From Pseudomonadota bacterium (lineage in GTDB: Bacteria; Pseudomonadota; Alphaproteobacteria; Acetobacterales; Acetobacteraceae), in contig JAJZFA010000064.1 in assembly GCA_021805565.1 (NCBI GenBank), positions 1-64,000 on the forward strand: a DNA stretch of 64,000 nt, in the 5' to 3' direction. Under the pieces are notes generated by a model. That model was not told where the DNA came from and ran no database searches. It was given only the letters and a program-made list of their open reading frames with translations. Positions within the stretch are counted from its first letter, which is position 1; every line of letters begins with the position of its first letter. Below, in pieces: positions 36,236-45,921 of this stretch. Both the position numbers and the translations under genes were made by a program.

Positions 36236-38110
36236 TCAAGCGGTCGTTTCCATCCGCACACCAGGATGAAAATGCGCATACACCCGCCGGGCGGTCTCGC
36301 GGCTGATGCCCGGTGTCGCCTCCAGGTCCGGCAGACCCGCCATTTTGACCCCCCGAGCGGAACCGAAATGATTGAGCAGGGCGCGCTTGCGGCCGGGGCC
36401 GATTCCCTCGATTTCTTCCAGTTCGCTTTGCAAAACCGTTTTGGACCGGCCGGCGCGGTGGGTGGTGATGGCGAACCGGTGTGCCTCGTCGCGAATTCGT
36501 TGCAGAAAATACAACACCGGATCGCGCGGAGGTAACTGGAATGGCTCCTGGCCATCGGTGTGCAGCCATTCGCGGCCCGCATCGCGATCCGGCCCCTTGG
36601 CGATGGCCACCACCTTCACGTCCTGCACGCCGAGATCGGCCAGCACGTCGCGTACCGCGGAAAGCTGGCCCGCGCCGCCATCGATCAGCAGCAGGTCCGG
36701 CCACTCGGCCGGGGGGGCGCCCTCGGCCTGCTCCTTCAATGCGCGGGAGAAACGGCGTTGCAACATTTCCCGCATCATTCCGAAATCGTCGCCCGGCACC
36801 ACCGGGCCACGGATGCTGTATTTGCGATAGGCGCCCTTGATAAATCCGTCCGGACCCGTGACAATCATCACGCCGTACGCGTTGGTGCCCATGATGTGCG
36901 AATTATCGTACACCTCGATCCGCTCCGGCGTGCCGGGAAGGTTGAACAACCGCGCGACGCCTTCCAGCAGTTTGGCCTGTCCGGCGGATTCGGCCAGCTT
37001 GCGTTCCAATGCCTCGCGAGCGTTGGTTTCGGCATGCAGCACCACGGCGTGTTTTTCGCCGCGCCGCGGCAATGCGATTTCCACCTTCCGGCCGGCTTTC
37101 AGTGTCAGTGCCTCGGCGATCAGATCCTGTTCCGGCAATTCCTGGTTGACCAGCAGCATCGGTGGCGGCGGCTTATCGTCGTAGAACTGCGCGATAAAGG
37201 CGCTTAGCACCTCCGGCGTTTCGTCCGCCTTCGCATGCGCCGGATAGAATGCCCGGTTGCCATTGTTACGGCCGCCCCGCACGAAAAATACCTGCACGCA
37301 GGTCTGGCCGCCAATCTGCCACCCGGCGATCACGTCCGCATCTGTCAGGCTGGCGGGGTTCACCACGCTGTTGCCCTGCACGAACGTCAGCCCGCGCAGC
37401 CGGTCGCGCACGGCGGCGGCGCGCTCGAATTCCAGTTCGCTGGCTGCCAGTTCCATCTCGGCGGCGAGTTCTTTCTGCACAGACCCGGATTTGCCGGCCA
37501 GGAACGCCTTCGCCTGACCGACCAGTTTGCCGTAATCTTCCGTACCGATCCGGCCGACACAGGGGGCGGAGCACCGCTTGATCTGGAACAGCAGGCACGG
37601 CCGGGTGCGGGTTGAAAAAACCGTATCGGCGCAGGACCGCAGCAGAAACACGCGCTGCATGGCGGTGACGGTTTGATTGACCGCCCATGCGGACGCGAAC
37701 GGGCCCCAGTAACTGCCCTTGCGAATTTGCGCGCCGCGATGCTTGGCGATTTGCGAATATGGATGATCCTCGGTCAGCATCAGCCACGGATAGGATTTGT
37801 CGTCGCGCAAAACGATGTTGAAATGCGGTTTTAGCCGCTTGATCAGGTTGGCTTCCAGCAGAAGCGCCTCGGCTTCGGTGTGAGTCGTAACGATTTCCAT
37901 CGTCGCGGTGGCCGTTACCATGCGGCGCAGGCGTTCGGACAGGCGGCCGATCTGGGTGTAGGACGTGACGCGCTTGTTCAGACTGCGTGCCTTGCCGACG
38001 TACAGCGTGCCGCCGGCCGCATCCATCATGCGGTACACGCCCGGCCCGCCCGGCATCGTTGTCAGGGCAGCGGCGATCGCGGCCACTCCCGTTTCGGTTG
38101 CCGGACTCAA
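36236..38110 (-). CDS. uvrC: UvrABC excision nuclease subunit C
   Basis: The 624-residue endonuclease that cuts on both sides of a lesion during nucleotide excision repair. The N-terminal GIY-YIG nuclease ([23 protein letters not shown]) makes the 3' cut. A UvrB-binding coiled coil is near 200-240. The C-terminal RNase H-like nuclease, with [19 protein letters not shown] and [14 protein letters not shown], makes the 5' cut, and a helix-hairpin-helix pair ([18 protein letters not shown]) binds DNA. Length is typical and all key motifs are present. Confidence 0.96.
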   Translation of the reverse strand: MSPATETGVAAIAAALTTMPGGPGVYRMMDAAGGTLYVGKARSLNKRVTSYTQIGRLSERLRRMVTATATMEIVTTHTEAEALLLEANLIKRLKPHFNIVLRDDKSYPWLMLTEDHPYSQIAKHRGAQIRKGSYWGPFASAWAVNQTVTAMQRVFLLRSCADTVFSTRTRPCLLFQIKRCSAPCVGRIGTEDYGKLVGQAKAFLAGKSGSVQKELAAEMELAASELEFERAAAVRDRLRGLTFVQGNSVVNPASLTDADVIAGWQIGGQTCVQVFFVRGGRNNGNRAFYPAHAKADETPEVLSAFIAQFYDDKPPPPMLLVNQELPEQDLIAEALTLKAGRKVEIALPRRGEKHAVVLHAETNAREALERKLAESAGQAKLLEGVARLFNLPGTPERIEVYDNSHIMGTNAYGVMIVTGPDGFIKGAYRKYSIRGPVVPGDDFGMMREMLQRRFSRALKEQAEGAPPAEWPDLLLIDGGAGQLSAVRDVLADLGVQDVKVVAIAKGPDRDAGREWLHTDGQEPFQLPPRDPVLYFLQRIRDEAHRFAITTHRAGRSKTVLQSELEEIEGIGPGRKRALLNHFGSARGVKMAGLPDLEATPGISRETARRVYAHFHPGVRMETTA

Positions 38111-38122
38111 TGGGGCGGTTCC

Positions 38123-39313
38123 CTATTCCCCCGCGAGAAACGCCATGGCTGCCTCGACGCCGCCGCGTCCATGCGGAATCCCTTCGATCCGCAGTGCCAT
38201 TTCGATCGCGGTCAGCGCACCCAGCAGCATCGGTTCGTTCAGGTCGCCGAGGTGACCGATACGAAAAACCCGGCCGCCGAGTTTCCCCAGGCCGCCGCCG
38301 AGCGAGACGTTAAAGCGGTCGCGGACGGTTTTGCGGAGGGCGTCCGCGCTGGACCCGTCAGGCATCAGGATCGCGGTGACGGAATTGGAATAGCGATCCG
38401 GCGCGGTGCAAAACAGGTGGGGTCCGTTGTTGCCGGCCCAGACACCGACCGCGCGCCGTGTGGCTTCGGCTAAGCGGGTATGACGGGCGATGACGTTGTC
38501 GAGGCCTTCCTCATCGATCAGGCGGATCGATTCCCGAAGGCCATAGAAGACGTGGACCGGGATCGTGCCAATAAAGCTCTTTTGCGGGCGGTTCAGCATC
38601 ATGGTCCAGTCGAAGTAGAAGCGGCGCAGCTTCGCATTCGCATGCGCCGCCATCGCCTTTTCCGACACACCGGTAAAGCTCATGCCTGTGGGCAGCATCA
38701 GGCCTTTCTGACTGCCGCCGACGACGCAATCGATTTTCCAGTCATCCATGCGAAATTCGAGCGAGCCGAGCGAAGAGATGGTGTCGGCGAGGAAAAGGGC
38801 CGGATGGCGGGCGGCGTCGATCGCGTCGCGGATCGCCGGCAGGGACTGCATCATGCCGGTGGAGGTTTCGTTATGCACGACGCAGACGGCCTTGATCGCA
38901 TGGGCGGTGTCGGCATCCAGGGCCTTGCGGACATCGGCGATGTCCACGCCGCGGCGCCAGTCGGCGGCCAACACCCGCACGTTCAGACCGTGGCCGCGCG
39001 CCATTTCGGCCCATTCGTCGGAAAAGTAGCCCGATTCCAGCACCAGGATCGTGTCGCCTGGGGACATCAGGTTGGTCAGGCTGGCTTCCCAGGCGCCGTG
39101 GCCGGATGCGTTGTACATGAACAGATGCTGACTGGTGCGCAGAACGCGCTTCACCCCGGCGTACGCGGCGTCGTAAACTGGCGTGAATTCGGGGTCGTTG
39201 AAGTCGATGCTGCCGCGATCGATCGCTCTCAGGATGCTGTCGGGGATGTTGGTTGGGCCGGGGTTGGCGAAGAAGTGGCGCCCACGGGGTCTGGCGGCGG
39301 CGGGACTAGACAT
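38123..39313 (-). CDS. Class V aminotransferase, alanine/serine-glyoxylate type
   Basis: A 396-residue PLP enzyme. Lys203 in GGSQKGLMLPTGMSF is the PLP lysine, with the upstream ADTISSLGSLEF strand and the N-terminal NPGPTNIPDSILRA typical of alanine- or serine-glyoxylate aminotransferases. These transfer an amino group to glyoxylate and serve photorespiration-like salvage or the serine cycle. Which amino donor it uses cannot be decided by sequence alone. It starts 26 bases upstream of the structured repeat copy 2 and ends 12 bases before uvrC. Confidence 0.88.
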   Translation of the reverse strand: MSSPAAARPRGRHFFANPGPTNIPDSILRAIDRGSIDFNDPEFTPVYDAAYAGVKRVLRTSQHLFMYNASGHGAWEASLTNLMSPGDTILVLESGYFSDEWAEMARGHGLNVRVLAADWRRGVDIADVRKALDADTAHAIKAVCVVHNETSTGMMQSLPAIRDAIDAARHPALFLADTISSLGSLEFRMDDWKIDCVVGGSQKGLMLPTGMSFTGVSEKAMAAHANAKLRRFYFDWTMMLNRPQKSFIGTIPVHVFYGLRESIRLIDEEGLDNVIARHTRLAEATRRAVGVWAGNNGPHLFCTAPDRYSNSVTAILMPDGSSADALRKTVRDRFNVSLGGGLGKLGGRVFRIGHLGDLNEPMLLGALTAIEMALRIEGIPHGRGGVEAAMAFLAGE

Positions 39314-39338
39314 GGCGGACGATCCTGTCAGGGGCTAA

Positions 39339-39449
39339 GGCAACGCTGGCAAATAAGTGCGTCAGCACGCCAGCAAAGTTGCCGTGTAAAACATGAGCTT
39401 AGGGCTTGCCCGACGCCGTAATCCAAAGCGATCGTTGTTGGGCATGCCC
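39339..39449. repeat. Structured dispersed repeat, copy 2
   Basis: Second copy of the repeat seen at 25325-25437. Here both hairpins are nearly perfect. Hairpin 1 pairs GGCAAC with GTTGCC, GCTGGC with GCCAGC and GTGC with GCAC around a GTCA loop. Hairpin 2 pairs GGGCTTGCCCGAC (39402-39414) with GTTGGGCATGCCC (39437-39449) in 12 of 13 positions. A weaker third hairpin, CCTAAGAT with ATCTTGG, follows at 39448-39480. It lies between the aminotransferase gene and the alpha/beta hydrolase gene, in the spacer just after the end of the latter. Confidence 0.75.
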
Positions 39450-39496
39450 TAAGATGTGGCGTTATACACCTAATCTTGGATCGCCGCGCCCCCTTG

Positions 39497-40546
39497 TCAC
39501 CCCTCGGCGCGCGGGCTTGCCGATCCGGTCCAGGCGGCCGGCACCTTCGCCGCCAGAAAGCGGGCCAGCGCGGCATTGACCGCGACCGGGTTTTCCTGCG
39601 CCATCCAATGGCCGGATTCCACCACCCGTTCGGTCAGGTCGCGGCAATACTCGCGCATCGGTTCGGCGAGGCGGGAGTCCATGGTTTCGCATGTGTAATC
39701 GTATGCGCCGTGCAGGAACAGCACGGGCATCGACAGCCGGCCTTTGTCGTGAGCCTGCTGGGCGAAGGCCAGATTGCGCGCGTGGTTCATATACCAGGAA
39801 TCAGGGCCGAAAAATCCGTTGCGAGTCAGCGCCGCGACGTAGGCGCCGAGGTCTGCCTCGGTCAGCACATCGGCATCGCGAGGCACGGCAGGCGCGTGCC
39901 CGGCGCCGCCGAACCAACCGCCGTCGCGGCGCACCAGAGCCGTGCGGGATGGCTGGCCCTTACCGGCCAAACTGCCCTTGCGGAACAGCGCTTTCACCGT
40001 ATTCGGCACATTGGCTTCAAAGGCCGCGCTGGCCGCCGCGAAATTCTCCTCGTAGTACATCTGGTAGTCCCACTGGCCGGCGGGGAATTCGGATTCCGGA
40101 TAGACCGACCGGTCCACCAGCGGCAGGATGTTGGCGGGCGCGAAGCCTCCGGGCAGGTAGGGCACGCATAGATTGGCCACGGCCAGGCATCGATCGGGGT
40201 GGTGGCTGGCGAGACTCCATACCACCGGGCTGCCCCAGTCATGACCTACCCACACCGCTTTGCCGCCGCCGTTTGCATCCAGCAGCTCGGTCATATCGCG
40301 GACGCTGTGTTCCAGGGCGTAATCGTCATGCCGGGCATAGTTGCTGGACCGGCCATAACCGCGCATGTCGGGCGCGATGCACCGAAAGCCCAGCGCCGCG
40401 AAGACCGGAAGCTGGTGACGCCAACTGATCGCCAGTTCCGGCCAGCCATGGACGAAGATCAGCGGCGTTGCGTCCGGAGCACCGCAGCTGAGGTAGAATG
40501 TCGTGTGGCGTTCGGTGCGCAGCGCATTTTCCGTGATCGGGTACAT
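39497..40546 (-). CDS. Alpha/beta hydrolase, epoxide-hydrolase type
   Basis: A 349-residue alpha/beta hydrolase. HGWPE at 33-37 is the oxyanion loop and GHDWGS (101-106) has Asp103 as the nucleophile, which fits epoxide hydrolase or haloalkane dehalogenase types rather than serine esterases. The acid residue should lie near FLHGAYD, and the catalytic histidine is in ESGHWMAQENP near the C-terminus. The substrate is unknown. A separate promoter is likely as the neighbours are over 100 bases away. Confidence 0.88.
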   Translation of the reverse strand: MYPITENALRTERHTTFYLSCGAPDATPLIFVHGWPELAISWRHQLPVFAALGFRCIAPDMRGYGRSSNYARHDDYALEHSVRDMTELLDANGGGKAVWVGHDWGSPVVWSLASHHPDRCLAVANLCVPYLPGGFAPANILPLVDRSVYPESEFPAGQWDYQMYYEENFAAASAAFEANVPNTVKALFRKGSLAGKGQPSRTALVRRDGGWFGGAGHAPAVPRDADVLTEADLGAYVAALTRNGFFGPDSWYMNHARNLAFAQQAHDKGRLSMPVLFLHGAYDYTCETMDSRLAEPMREYCRDLTERVVESGHWMAQENPVAVNAALARFLAAKVPAAWTGSASPRAEG

Positions 40547-40688
40547 CGAGGCGGTTCCTTACCTGGCGCTGGATCATGCGCGGTTCTGACGGTTCTACGC
40601 ACTATTGCGGGGCAGGGTCCGGCGCTGCATCGCGATAAGTGCCAAACATAACGCAACAGAGCGTTTCGCGGACGGCTGGCGGCGCTGG

Positions 40689-41042
40689 TCAGGCAAACGC
40701 CGCGGCATACGCCTCGGGTTTAAAACCAACGATCAGCGCGCTGCTCACCATGAGCACCGGGCGCTTGACGATCGACGGCTGAGCGATCATCAGCGCCACT
40801 GCCTTCGCTGCATCGATAGCGGCCTTATCGGCATCCGGCAGCTTCCGGAAGGTCGTGCCGGCCCGATTGAGCAGCGCTTCCCACCCCACCGCGCGCACCC
40901 AGCCCATCAGCAGGTCGTGCCCGATCCCCTGAACCTTGTAGTCGTGGAACGTGTATTCGACGCCGTGCGAGTTGAGCCACATCCTGGCCTTCTTCATCGT
41001 ATCGCAGGCCTTGATACCGTGGATCGTGACCGTGGTCGCCAT
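40689..41042 (-). CDS. ArsC/YffB-like reductase-fold protein
   Basis: A 117-residue thioredoxin-fold protein of the ArsC/Spx family. The start TVTIHGIKACDTMKKARMWL matches the YffB subgroup (GIKNCDT) and has a single active-site cysteine (Cys13). Genuine arsenate reductases have additional Arg residues, which are not obvious, and Spx-type regulators have a CxxC; neither applies. The role of the YffB group is unclear; a glutathione-linked thiol role has been suggested. It is the last gene before the T6SS region and on the same strand. Confidence 0.85.
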   Translation of the reverse strand: MATTVTIHGIKACDTMKKARMWLNSHGVEYTFHDYKVQGIGHDLLMGWVRAVGWEALLNRAGTTFRKLPDADKAAIDAAKAVALMIAQPSIVKRPVLMVSSALIVGFKPEAYAAAFA

Positions 41043-41143
41043 CGCTTTCCTCCGGATTTCTATCCGCGCGGCCCGTTTCGTAGCTTTGGCGATTCTCGCC
41101 GATCAGGCACTTCGGTATAACAGACTTCGATACAGATTTTGGA

Positions 41144-41434
41144 TCAACCAACCAGGACCGTGAAGCAGCCAAGGACGATCGCTCCGCCATGAGCACAACT
41201 GTCCCCCATGCGCGCGGCCGGCTGACTGCCGATCAGGACGGTGGGCGACCCCATGATAATGGAGTCCGGCGGTCCGACACAGATCGCCATGTCACCCAGA
41301 CGCGCCGCCGGAAGGGCCTGAATCAGGACGGTTGGACAGCCGGGTGCCATGACCGGCCCACCGACATGGGGGATAATACCCGTCACCATCGGACACACAT
41401 GCAAATCTGTCAGTCGCGCGGCCGGTTGTCCCAT
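41144..41434 (-). CDS. PAAR-domain T6SS spike-tip protein
   Basis: A 96-residue protein made almost wholly of PAAR repeats: PAARLTDLHVC, PAARLGDMAIC and PAARMGDSCAHGG, with intervening HVGGPVM and PTVLIG strands. PAAR proteins form the sharp cone on the VgrG trimer, often carrying effectors. Three repeats and no extra domain make this an adaptor-free tip; any effector must bind it or VgrG. It ends the minus-strand T6SS operon, 133 bases after the HExxH gene. VgrG is not in the window. Confidence 0.93.
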   Translation of the reverse strand: MGQPAARLTDLHVCPMVTGIIPHVGGPVMAPGCPTVLIQALPAARLGDMAICVGPPDSIIMGSPTVLIGSQPAARMGDSCAHGGAIVLGCFTVLVG

Positions 41435-41567
41435 CGGTCGTTGTTATTCCGTCCTGTCGGTATGGCCCCCAGGATGCGGCCACCATTGTCTTCATAACCA
41501 TGAACGCTGGTTCGCGATTTGGCAAACAGAGTGTCATGCAGAACCCGTGGCTCCGGACCACGGCGAT

Positions 41568-42569
41568 TTACGGCAGACTGGACAGTAAATCCTTCAGCCA
41601 CCCCGCCGGCATGCCGCTCAGGAAACGTACTCGCAAAGCGGCTCTCCGATTCGGAGACATATGAACCTGAGTCAGATCGAAGAAGCGCGGATCGGGCGTG
41701 AACAGAAGATACGCCTGAGTTTCATTTTCCATCAATATGGCGTTGCCGGTATCATAGCCGTCGTTCCCGAGGAAAGACCGAAAGGCTCGCTGCTCGGTGT
41801 CGGTCAGCACATCCTGAAAAAACGCATGCACATACGCGGCATAGTGCGGATCGCTGAAATATTCGCCATGCGACAGTTCATGCGTCAGGATGGTATCGCG
41901 CGCCGCCATCGTGACGTTGGCATTGGCGCCGGCCCGTGGCAAGGAAATGAGCCCGCCCAAGGCATCTGGCCTCGTCCAACCCAGGTTGGCGATAATGGTC
42001 CCAAGTATCGTTTCCTCCGGTGTCAGTTCCACATGGTCGCGTTTCGCGATGGCAAAAAACCGGATCAACGAAGCCGCGCTATAATCGTGCCCGTAGTAAA
42101 ATCCAGCGTCTGGATCGCCCTCGCTCCTGATGGCCAGGTCCAGATCGCTAGGGGTCAGGATCCGATCCCTGGGCTGGCCGGATTTTTCGATCAGAGCAGC
42201 GATGCGGTCGAGCATCGCACGCTGCCGCGCCAGACTGGCAAAATCCAACACTGCGATATTCGGATTTTCCGCGAGGCGAAAGATGGATAAGTCGGTGGGC
42301 TTGTTCGCGCGTATCCGGTCGATCCCCGCGGTCTGGATTGCCAAGGGTGCAGTGGAAACCGTCGCTGGTGGCAGCGGCGTGGGCGGGACCGCCGGCTGTC
42401 GTGGCCAAACAAGCCAAGCCGCGCCGATCGCCACAACCAATATGGCCACACCGGCGACCAGTATGAAACCCCAGGACTGACGGGGTTTGGATAAGCGCCG
42501 TACCGGCACTATCCGCACGGTTGCGTCGCTATCCGGTACCGGCTTCTTCACGCGCTCGCCGGAACACAT
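41568..42569 (-). CDS. Membrane-anchored putative HExxH metalloprotein, T6SS-linked
   Basis: A 333-residue protein of no family I can name. A single membrane segment lies at about 33-55 (ILVAGVAILVVAIGAAWLVW), after a basic N-terminus, so the rest should face the periplasm. HELSH at residues 230-234 is a zinc HExxH site, and ENETQAY (281-287), some 50 residues later, could supply the third ligand as in gluzincins. It sits between an OmpA-type protein and the PAAR protein in the T6SS operon. It could be a cell-wall-cutting factor for T6SS assembly, or an effector. Neither has been tested. Confidence 0.55.
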   Translation of the reverse strand: MCSGERVKKPVPDSDATVRIVPVRRLSKPRQSWGFILVAGVAILVVAIGAAWLVWPRQPAVPPTPLPPATVSTAPLAIQTAGIDRIRANKPTDLSIFRLAENPNIAVLDFASLARQRAMLDRIAALIEKSGQPRDRILTPSDLDLAIRSEGDPDAGFYYGHDYSAASLIRFFAIAKRDHVELTPEETILGTIIANLGWTRPDALGGLISLPRAGANANVTMAARDTILTHELSHGEYFSDPHYAAYVHAFFQDVLTDTEQRAFRSFLGNDGYDTGNAILMENETQAYLLFTPDPRFFDLTQVHMSPNRRAALRVRFLSGMPAGWLKDLLSSLP

Positions 42570-42592
42570 GCCAGCCGGATATGTCGCCGGTA

Positions 42593-43231
42593 TCAGCCGC
42601 CCAGATTAACAACCAGAACACGGCGGTTGCGCGCTTCCGGAACCTGTTCGGCCGTCGGGACAAGCGGGTTATCCGATCCCATGCCGACAGCCGACAGCCT
42701 GGACGGCGCGACACCGAATTTGGAGGAAATGTAATCGACAACGGCCACGGCCCGCCGTTCCGACAAGGCGCGATTGAGCGCCGGACTACCGACCGTGTCG
42801 GTATGGCCTTCGACCCGGAAGCGATAATTCGACAACGCTTCGCTGCTGAGGGCCGTACCCAGCGCATCGAGGGTTTGTATGGACTGAGGCGTAAGGTCCG
42901 CCGATCCAGTGGCAAAATTAACGGTCAGGTTCACCGCCGGCTTGGCATCGGCCGGTGCGCTCATCGCCGGTTTGGATGCGGCCATCGTACCATGGGTTGC
43001 TGGCTTGCCTCCGCTGGGCACGGCGGGAGCGGCCGCGGTTCCGTCGGCGGTTCCCGCCTGTGGCACCAGACGAATGCCGCGCGTGGTTGTTTTGCTGACG
43101 TCGCCCGTTGGGGTAAGCGATTTTATGATCTGGTCAGCCGACGGACTGGCGCTTTGCGCGAACACTTGCGTCCCGCACGTCGCGACGGCGGCGACAATCA
43201 GGCTGGCGATCCCGTTTCGCATCGCACACAC
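42593..43231 (-). CDS. OmpA-family peptidoglycan-binding protein
   Basis: A 212-residue exported protein. Residues 1-25 resemble a signal peptide ([18 protein letters not shown]). A Pro/Ala-rich spacer leads to an OmpA C-terminal domain at about 95-212, with the diagnostic [20 protein letters not shown] and [16 protein letters not shown] segments. Such domains hold diaminopimelate of peptidoglycan. Within the T6SS operon it may anchor the machine, in addition to the OmpA domain of TssL. It lies 24 bases before the HExxH gene start. Confidence 0.88.
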   Translation of the reverse strand: MCAMRNGIASLIVAAVATCGTQVFAQSASPSADQIIKSLTPTGDVSKTTTRGIRLVPQAGTADGTAAAPAVPSGGKPATHGTMAASKPAMSAPADAKPAVNLTVNFATGSADLTPQSIQTLDALGTALSSEALSNYRFRVEGHTDTVGSPALNRALSERRAVAVVDYISSKFGVAPSRLSAVGMGSDNPLVPTAEQVPEARNRRVLVVNLGG

Positions 43232-43342
43232 TCCTTACTTGGCCGGTCCTGGATAACCAGCACCGTTATTATCGCGCCGCCGGGTCCGGGATGGCAATAC
43301 CGTTTCGCGGAATTTCAGCCCTCCATCGCTGCACGGCGTGTT

Positions 43343-44842
43343 TCAAAACACCCCGGCGCGGCGCAGGATCGGCATGCGCTGTCGCAGGCTGCGATCCAGA
43401 CCCTCCCGCATCTTATCGGTATGTTCGGCGGGCGGCGCAATGAGGTGCAACAGGGCGTCCATATCTGGTTTCCCGTCGCGGACACGTTCCATGATGACGA
43501 GGTCGAGCACGGTCGCCGGAACGCCCGAGCCGGCGCGCTCGCTTGCCAGGCCGACGGGTCGGGCCAGGCTTTCCGATTGCGCGAAGCGCTTTGCCAGGAC
43601 GCTGTTGAAGTGCATGGCACCAGCGCTGGGCGGGGCGTCGGGCCGCAGCACCACGTCGGCTATATCAAGGCCTACGAGCATGCCAACCAGTTCCGCTGGA
43701 TTGTCGCGGCGCCCTTCGACTTCGGGCAACGCCAGCAGATCGCGCACCCGCATCGGACCCTGGCTAAGCGCCTGAACGATCGGCCGATAGAATTTTGAGT
43801 TTAGCTCGGCTTTCCCCGCCGGCATATCGACCGCCGACGGTAAGTCGTCCGGATCGATATTCAGCCCGAGTACGATGTCCATCAGAGCGGCGTCGCGGCC
43901 CGCGTTGCCGAGTCTCCGAGCACCGCGCACGAAGACATCGTGCCGCAACGCGCGCTCCACGCACGTATCCTTGATCATTTCCCGCATGATCGGGTCATCG
44001 AAAGTATTCATGATCTTCTGCTGCGCGGGTGTCAGCATCAGGGTTGGAAAATTTTCGGTCAGTTGAGAGGACGAGGCGAATTCGAGCCTGGCATCGGACA
44101 GGGTGGCCGCCACGTCGGCCATGAAGCACGGCTTCCACTGTTCATTCATGAATTCGTGTGCCAGATACGCGACATCCGCATTGCCCAGCACGCCGATCAT
44201 CGACTTGACGAAGGGCGAACGATCGAGCTGAGCCGCTTCCGCGGCGAGCAGCGAGCGTACGATTGTCAGTCCTTCCTCCGCCTGACGGTCGCTGCGCCGG
44301 GCGAGGCGTTTGCCGGCCTCCCGTATTATGCGCTGCATGCCGATCGCGGGGCCCCAGGCGGGCAGAGCGTTGTAACTGATGTGCATGGCGCCGCCGGCCC
44401 GCAGTTTGTCGCGCACCAGCCGCACGATACCGTTCTGAACGGCCTGGGGTACCCAGCTCCAGACACCGTGCATCGTGATGAAATCGGCTTCGGGGATTTG
44501 CCGCCCCGCGGCATCTTCGGCCAGGGTCGCCAGATTGGCTTCCAGGAAGGTGACATTGGTCAGACCGGATTCGGTCGCCCAGGCCCGGGCAGCGGCGACA
44601 TGAGCCGGATTGAAATCGATGGCCGTCACCTGCCAGGCTGGATTGCTGGCCGCCAGCACCATGGCGCCATAGCCCTGGCCGCATCCCAGTTCCAGCACGT
44701 GAATACTGTCGTCGGGCGCCGGCATCGTCATGGCCACCCCACCCATCGTGCAAGCCAGCGCCATCATGGCTGGCGATTGCTGGCGGTACCATCCGTTGGT
44801 GTAGGCGATATCGGTAACGTAACCTTCGTTCCAATTGTTCAT
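43343..44842 (-). CDS. SAM-dependent methyltransferase with regulatory domain, in T6SS operon
   Basis: A 499-residue protein. The N-terminal half is a class I methyltransferase (motif I VLELGCGQGYGAM at 49-61, then VTAIDFNPAHV); the C-terminal half (about 230-499) looks like the methyltransferase-regulatory domain (PF10119-like) with the repeated FVKSMIGVL and NADVAYLAHEFMNEQWKPC region. Its ATG at 44842 overlaps the tssG stop in ATGA, so it is translationally coupled to a core baseplate gene. The methylated substrate is unknown. Open sequence upstream of this start is the antisense-free frame of tssG and was left out. Confidence 0.82.
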   Translation of the reverse strand: MNNWNEGYVTDIAYTNGWYRQQSPAMMALACTMGGVAMTMPAPDDSIHVLELGCGQGYGAMVLAASNPAWQVTAIDFNPAHVAAARAWATESGLTNVTFLEANLATLAEDAAGRQIPEADFITMHGVWSWVPQAVQNGIVRLVRDKLRAGGAMHISYNALPAWGPAIGMQRIIREAGKRLARRSDRQAEEGLTIVRSLLAAEAAQLDRSPFVKSMIGVLGNADVAYLAHEFMNEQWKPCFMADVAATLSDARLEFASSSQLTENFPTLMLTPAQQKIMNTFDDPIMREMIKDTCVERALRHDVFVRGARRLGNAGRDAALMDIVLGLNIDPDDLPSAVDMPAGKAELNSKFYRPIVQALSQGPMRVRDLLALPEVEGRRDNPAELVGMLVGLDIADVVLRPDAPPSAGAMHFNSVLAKRFAQSESLARPVGLASERAGSGVPATVLDLVIMERVRDGKPDMDALLHLIAPPAEHTDKMREGLDRSLRQRMPILRRAGVF

Positions 44843-45921
44843 AACGGTGCAACCCTGGCCAATGGCAAGTTCTCTATCATGTCGGCATCGAAGACCGCAT
44901 CGGCCGCATCCATACGGCGCATGCCACCGCCTCGCGACACTGGAAGCCAGGTGTCCCACCCCAGCCTCGGCGCGACGGCGGGTCCGGCATCCAGCCGCGG
45001 CAATGCGATTTCGGACGCAGCCAACACCGGATTGATCGCAAAGCCGACTTCCATTCCGACGAACGTCCGGATCAACGACACCACCCGCCGCATCGTCTGA
45101 CTGTCCGGCCGGAGCATCAGGAAACCTTCCCGGGTCAGTGGCCCGATACGGATCAAAATCCGTGCTTCCGGACTCCAGGCCCGGACGCCGGCCGATGCGT
45201 CCACCCCCAACTGGCTGAAGACGCCGCCGGCGCCAATCCGGGATCGCTGATCCGGCGGCATGCGCAGCCACGCGCCGGCGTATTCCTCGACCTCCACCGT
45301 CATTCCCAGCCAGTCTGTCAACATTGCCGCCAGCCGATCGGCGGAACGTGGCCGCAAGGCAAACAAACCGGCGTAATGCAACAGCGGTTCGGCGCCGGTG
45401 GGCAACCGGGCGGCGGTGCCGGCAAAGCCATAGCCCGTTAGCGACAGCAACGCCCTCGCGATGGGGTTGGGCTCCGGCGGCGTTCGCAGCGCGGCGACCT
45501 CCGCGGAGCGTGCCGGATGGTATTTGATGGCGGCGAGTGCGAAAAACGCTACGAAGCGCTCACCGAGCATATCCAGGAAGCGATGCAGGGCGGTGGAACC
45601 GCCACGCAACGTTTGTGTCACGATCTCGGAATAATAGCGCGGCAATACTCCGGATGGTCCGGTCAGGCCGAACATGCCGACGACGACATCTGGCCGGCCG
45701 CCGCCGCCCGTCCGCACGTCCAGAACTTCGGAGGCGGGAAAGGTCAATCCGGGCGGGGTCCGGAACCGCACCGCCTGGGCTGGATCGTCTTGCCGTGCCG
45801 AGCGCATGAAAATGCGCACCAGCGCGTCGAAGCGAAAACGGCGCGGGTCTAGCAGCAACCGCGCCAGGGGAGACGATCGCGGGCGGGATGCACCTTCGGG
45901 CGATGGCGGGGCAGCCGTCAT
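44839..45921 (-). CDS. tssG: T6SS baseplate subunit TssG (ImpH/VasB)
   Basis: A 360-residue member of the TssG family, which joins TssF in the baseplate wedge. Typical regions are ARLLLDPRRFRFDALVRIFMRS near the start (in two parts, RLLLDPRRFRFDALVRI), the FMLRPDSQTMRRVV segment and the early LTGPSGVLPRYYSEIV, which is the strongest TssG pattern. The start overlaps the tssF stop in ATGA and its stop overlaps the methyltransferase start. Length is normal. Confidence 0.93.
   Translation of the reverse strand: MTAAPPSPEGASRPRSSPLARLLLDPRRFRFDALVRIFMRSARQDDPAQAVRFRTPPGLTFPASEVLDVRTGGGGRPDVVVGMFGLTGPSGVLPRYYSEIVTQTLRGGSTALHRFLDMLGERFVAFFALAAIKYHPARSAEVAALRTPPEPNPIARALLSLTGYGFAGTAARLPTGAEPLLHYAGLFALRPRSADRLAAMLTDWLGMTVEVEEYAGAWLRMPPDQRSRIGAGGVFSQLGVDASAGVRAWSPEARILIRIGPLTREGFLMLRPDSQTMRRVVSLIRTFVGMEVGFAINPVLAASEIALPRLDAGPAVAPRLGWDTWLPVSRGGGMRRMDAADAVFDADMIENLPLARVAPL

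Noticed and set aside
44843-45271. Upstream extension of the T6SS methyltransferase frame
   Set aside because: It is another frame of tssG; the ATG at 44842 with ATGA overlap is the natural start.
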